64,000 nucleotides of DNA from Planctomycetota bacterium (lineage in GTDB: Bacteria > Planctomycetota > Phycisphaerae > Phycisphaerales > UBA1924). Under the pieces are notes generated by a model, which was not told where the DNA came from, ran no database searches, and saw only the letters and a list, made by a program, of their open reading frames with translations. Location: positions 62,001 through 126,000 of the forward strand of contig JAFIFX010000007.1 of NCBI GenBank assembly GCA_020831805.1, read 5' to 3'. This document shows, piece after piece, positions 63,448 to 64,000 of the stretch (its first letter is position 1; the number at the start of each line of letters is the position of its first letter). A program made the position numbers and the translations under genes.

Positions 63448-63460
63448 CCCCCCCGCGCCG

Positions 63461-64000
63461 CTACGCCAGCCGGTCCGTCGACACATGGTAGTGGGGGTCG
63501 TCGGAGATGTTGACCTCCACGAACTGCCCGGCCCGGCCCAGCAGCAGCCGGCACTCCGGGCTCAGGTGGCGAAGGGTTAGTTTCTTCCCGAGCCTGGCGT
63601 ACTTCTCCGCCAGGCCATGGATCGCCTCGAGCCCCGACTGGTCGTACACCCGCGTGTAGTAGAAGTCCACGACGATCCAGTCCGGATCGTTTACCGGATC
63701 GAACAGATCGCGGAACCTCGACACCGACCCGAAGAACAGCGGCCCGTGGAGCTGGTACAGCTTGCCACCGCCGTCCATTGGCTTGGTGTCGGCCCCGATG
63801 TTCGCCGCGTGACGCCAGGCGAACACCAGCGCCGAGCAGATCACCCCGACCAGCACGGCCAGCGCGAGGTTGTGCAGCACCACCGTGATCACCACGACCA
63901 CGATCATGACCAGCAGGTCGCTCTTCGGGATCTTGCCGAAGGTCCGCACGCTGACCCACTCAAAAGTCCCGATCGAGACCATGAACATCAGCCCGATCAG
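63461..64000 (-). CDS. SulP-type anion transporter, C-terminal part with STAS domain (cut by window edge)
   Basis: The frame is open through the right edge. What remains is the last membrane stretch ([32 protein letters not shown]) and a STAS domain with [36 protein letters not shown] and [11 protein letters not shown]. SulP proteins carry sulfate, bicarbonate or other anions across the inner membrane. The substrate cannot be read from this part. It converges with the S1/P1 gene. Confidence 0.87.
   Translation of the reverse strand: MIGLMFMVSIGTFEWVSVRTFGKIPKSDLLVMIVVVVITVVLHNLALAVLVGVICSALVFAWRHAANIGADTKPMDGGGKLYQLHGPLFFGSVSRFRDLFDPVNDPDWIVVDFYYTRVYDQSGLEAIHGLAEKYARLGKKLTLRHLSPECRLLLGRAGQFVEVNISDDPHYHVSTDRLA

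Overview
The window is bacterial chromosome of high G+C with dense genes. It most likely comes from a planctomycete of the Phycisphaerae type. The clues are a PEP-CTERM-like protein ending in a hydrophobic helix and RRRR, a giant secreted protein ending in a GC-type dockerin, a fused acyl-ACP synthetase/acyltransferase, a DUF2256-DUF3253 protein beside an FeS cryptochrome, and a LuxR regulator with an unusual domain order. This assignment is inference from gene content; no rRNA is present.

Layout. 0-20 kb is core chromosome. A minus-strand group (UDPGP nucleotidyltransferase, alpha/beta hydrolase, UMF1 transporter) faces a plus-strand run: rpe, a catalytically degenerate histidine-phosphatase-like protein, accD and lnt, then envelope lipoprotein and coiled-coil genes and tRNA-Asp. 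Next come the Aas-like fusion, MarC, an M14-family amidohydrolase, ADP-ribosylglycohydrolase, MscS and an FeS cryptochrome. 20-30 kb is a sensory region: a membrane pseudokinase, a putative small RNA with a terminator, and a LuxR/PAS regulator divergent from a hybrid histidine kinase, a 71-residue protein and a methyl-accepting protein with a CxxCH haem-type sensor domain. 30.4-36.5 kb is one 2,043-codon secreted multidomain protein with a base-composition break inside it.

36.9-48.4 kb looks like an integrated mobile element. It holds a short tyrosine recombinase, small DNA-binding proteins, toxin-antitoxin genes (an intact VapBC pair and an AbrB antitoxin whose Doc-like toxin is reduced to its first codons), a ParB-methyltransferase, a primase-polymerase/helicase, and a large serine recombinase operon with DUF2924. 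Six tandem 10-bp repeats lie at the head of that operon.

48.6-56.0 kb is a defence locus with a clear history. A type I restriction hsdR is cut after about 270 codons, and only the 3' part of hsdM remains 4.8 kb downstream. Between the two stumps sits a complete cassette: a small methyltransferase subunit, an Eco57I-like methyltransferase and a GIY-YIG/superfamily-2 helicase fusion. This exchange is the most interesting system here. A DUF4357 GIY-YIG gene and tRNA-Asn follow.

56.5-64 kb returns to core genes: a PEP-CTERM protein, peroxiredoxin, an aminotransferase/glycerate kinase/FAD oxidoreductase operon, a nucleosidase, an S1/P1 nuclease and the end of a SulP transporter.
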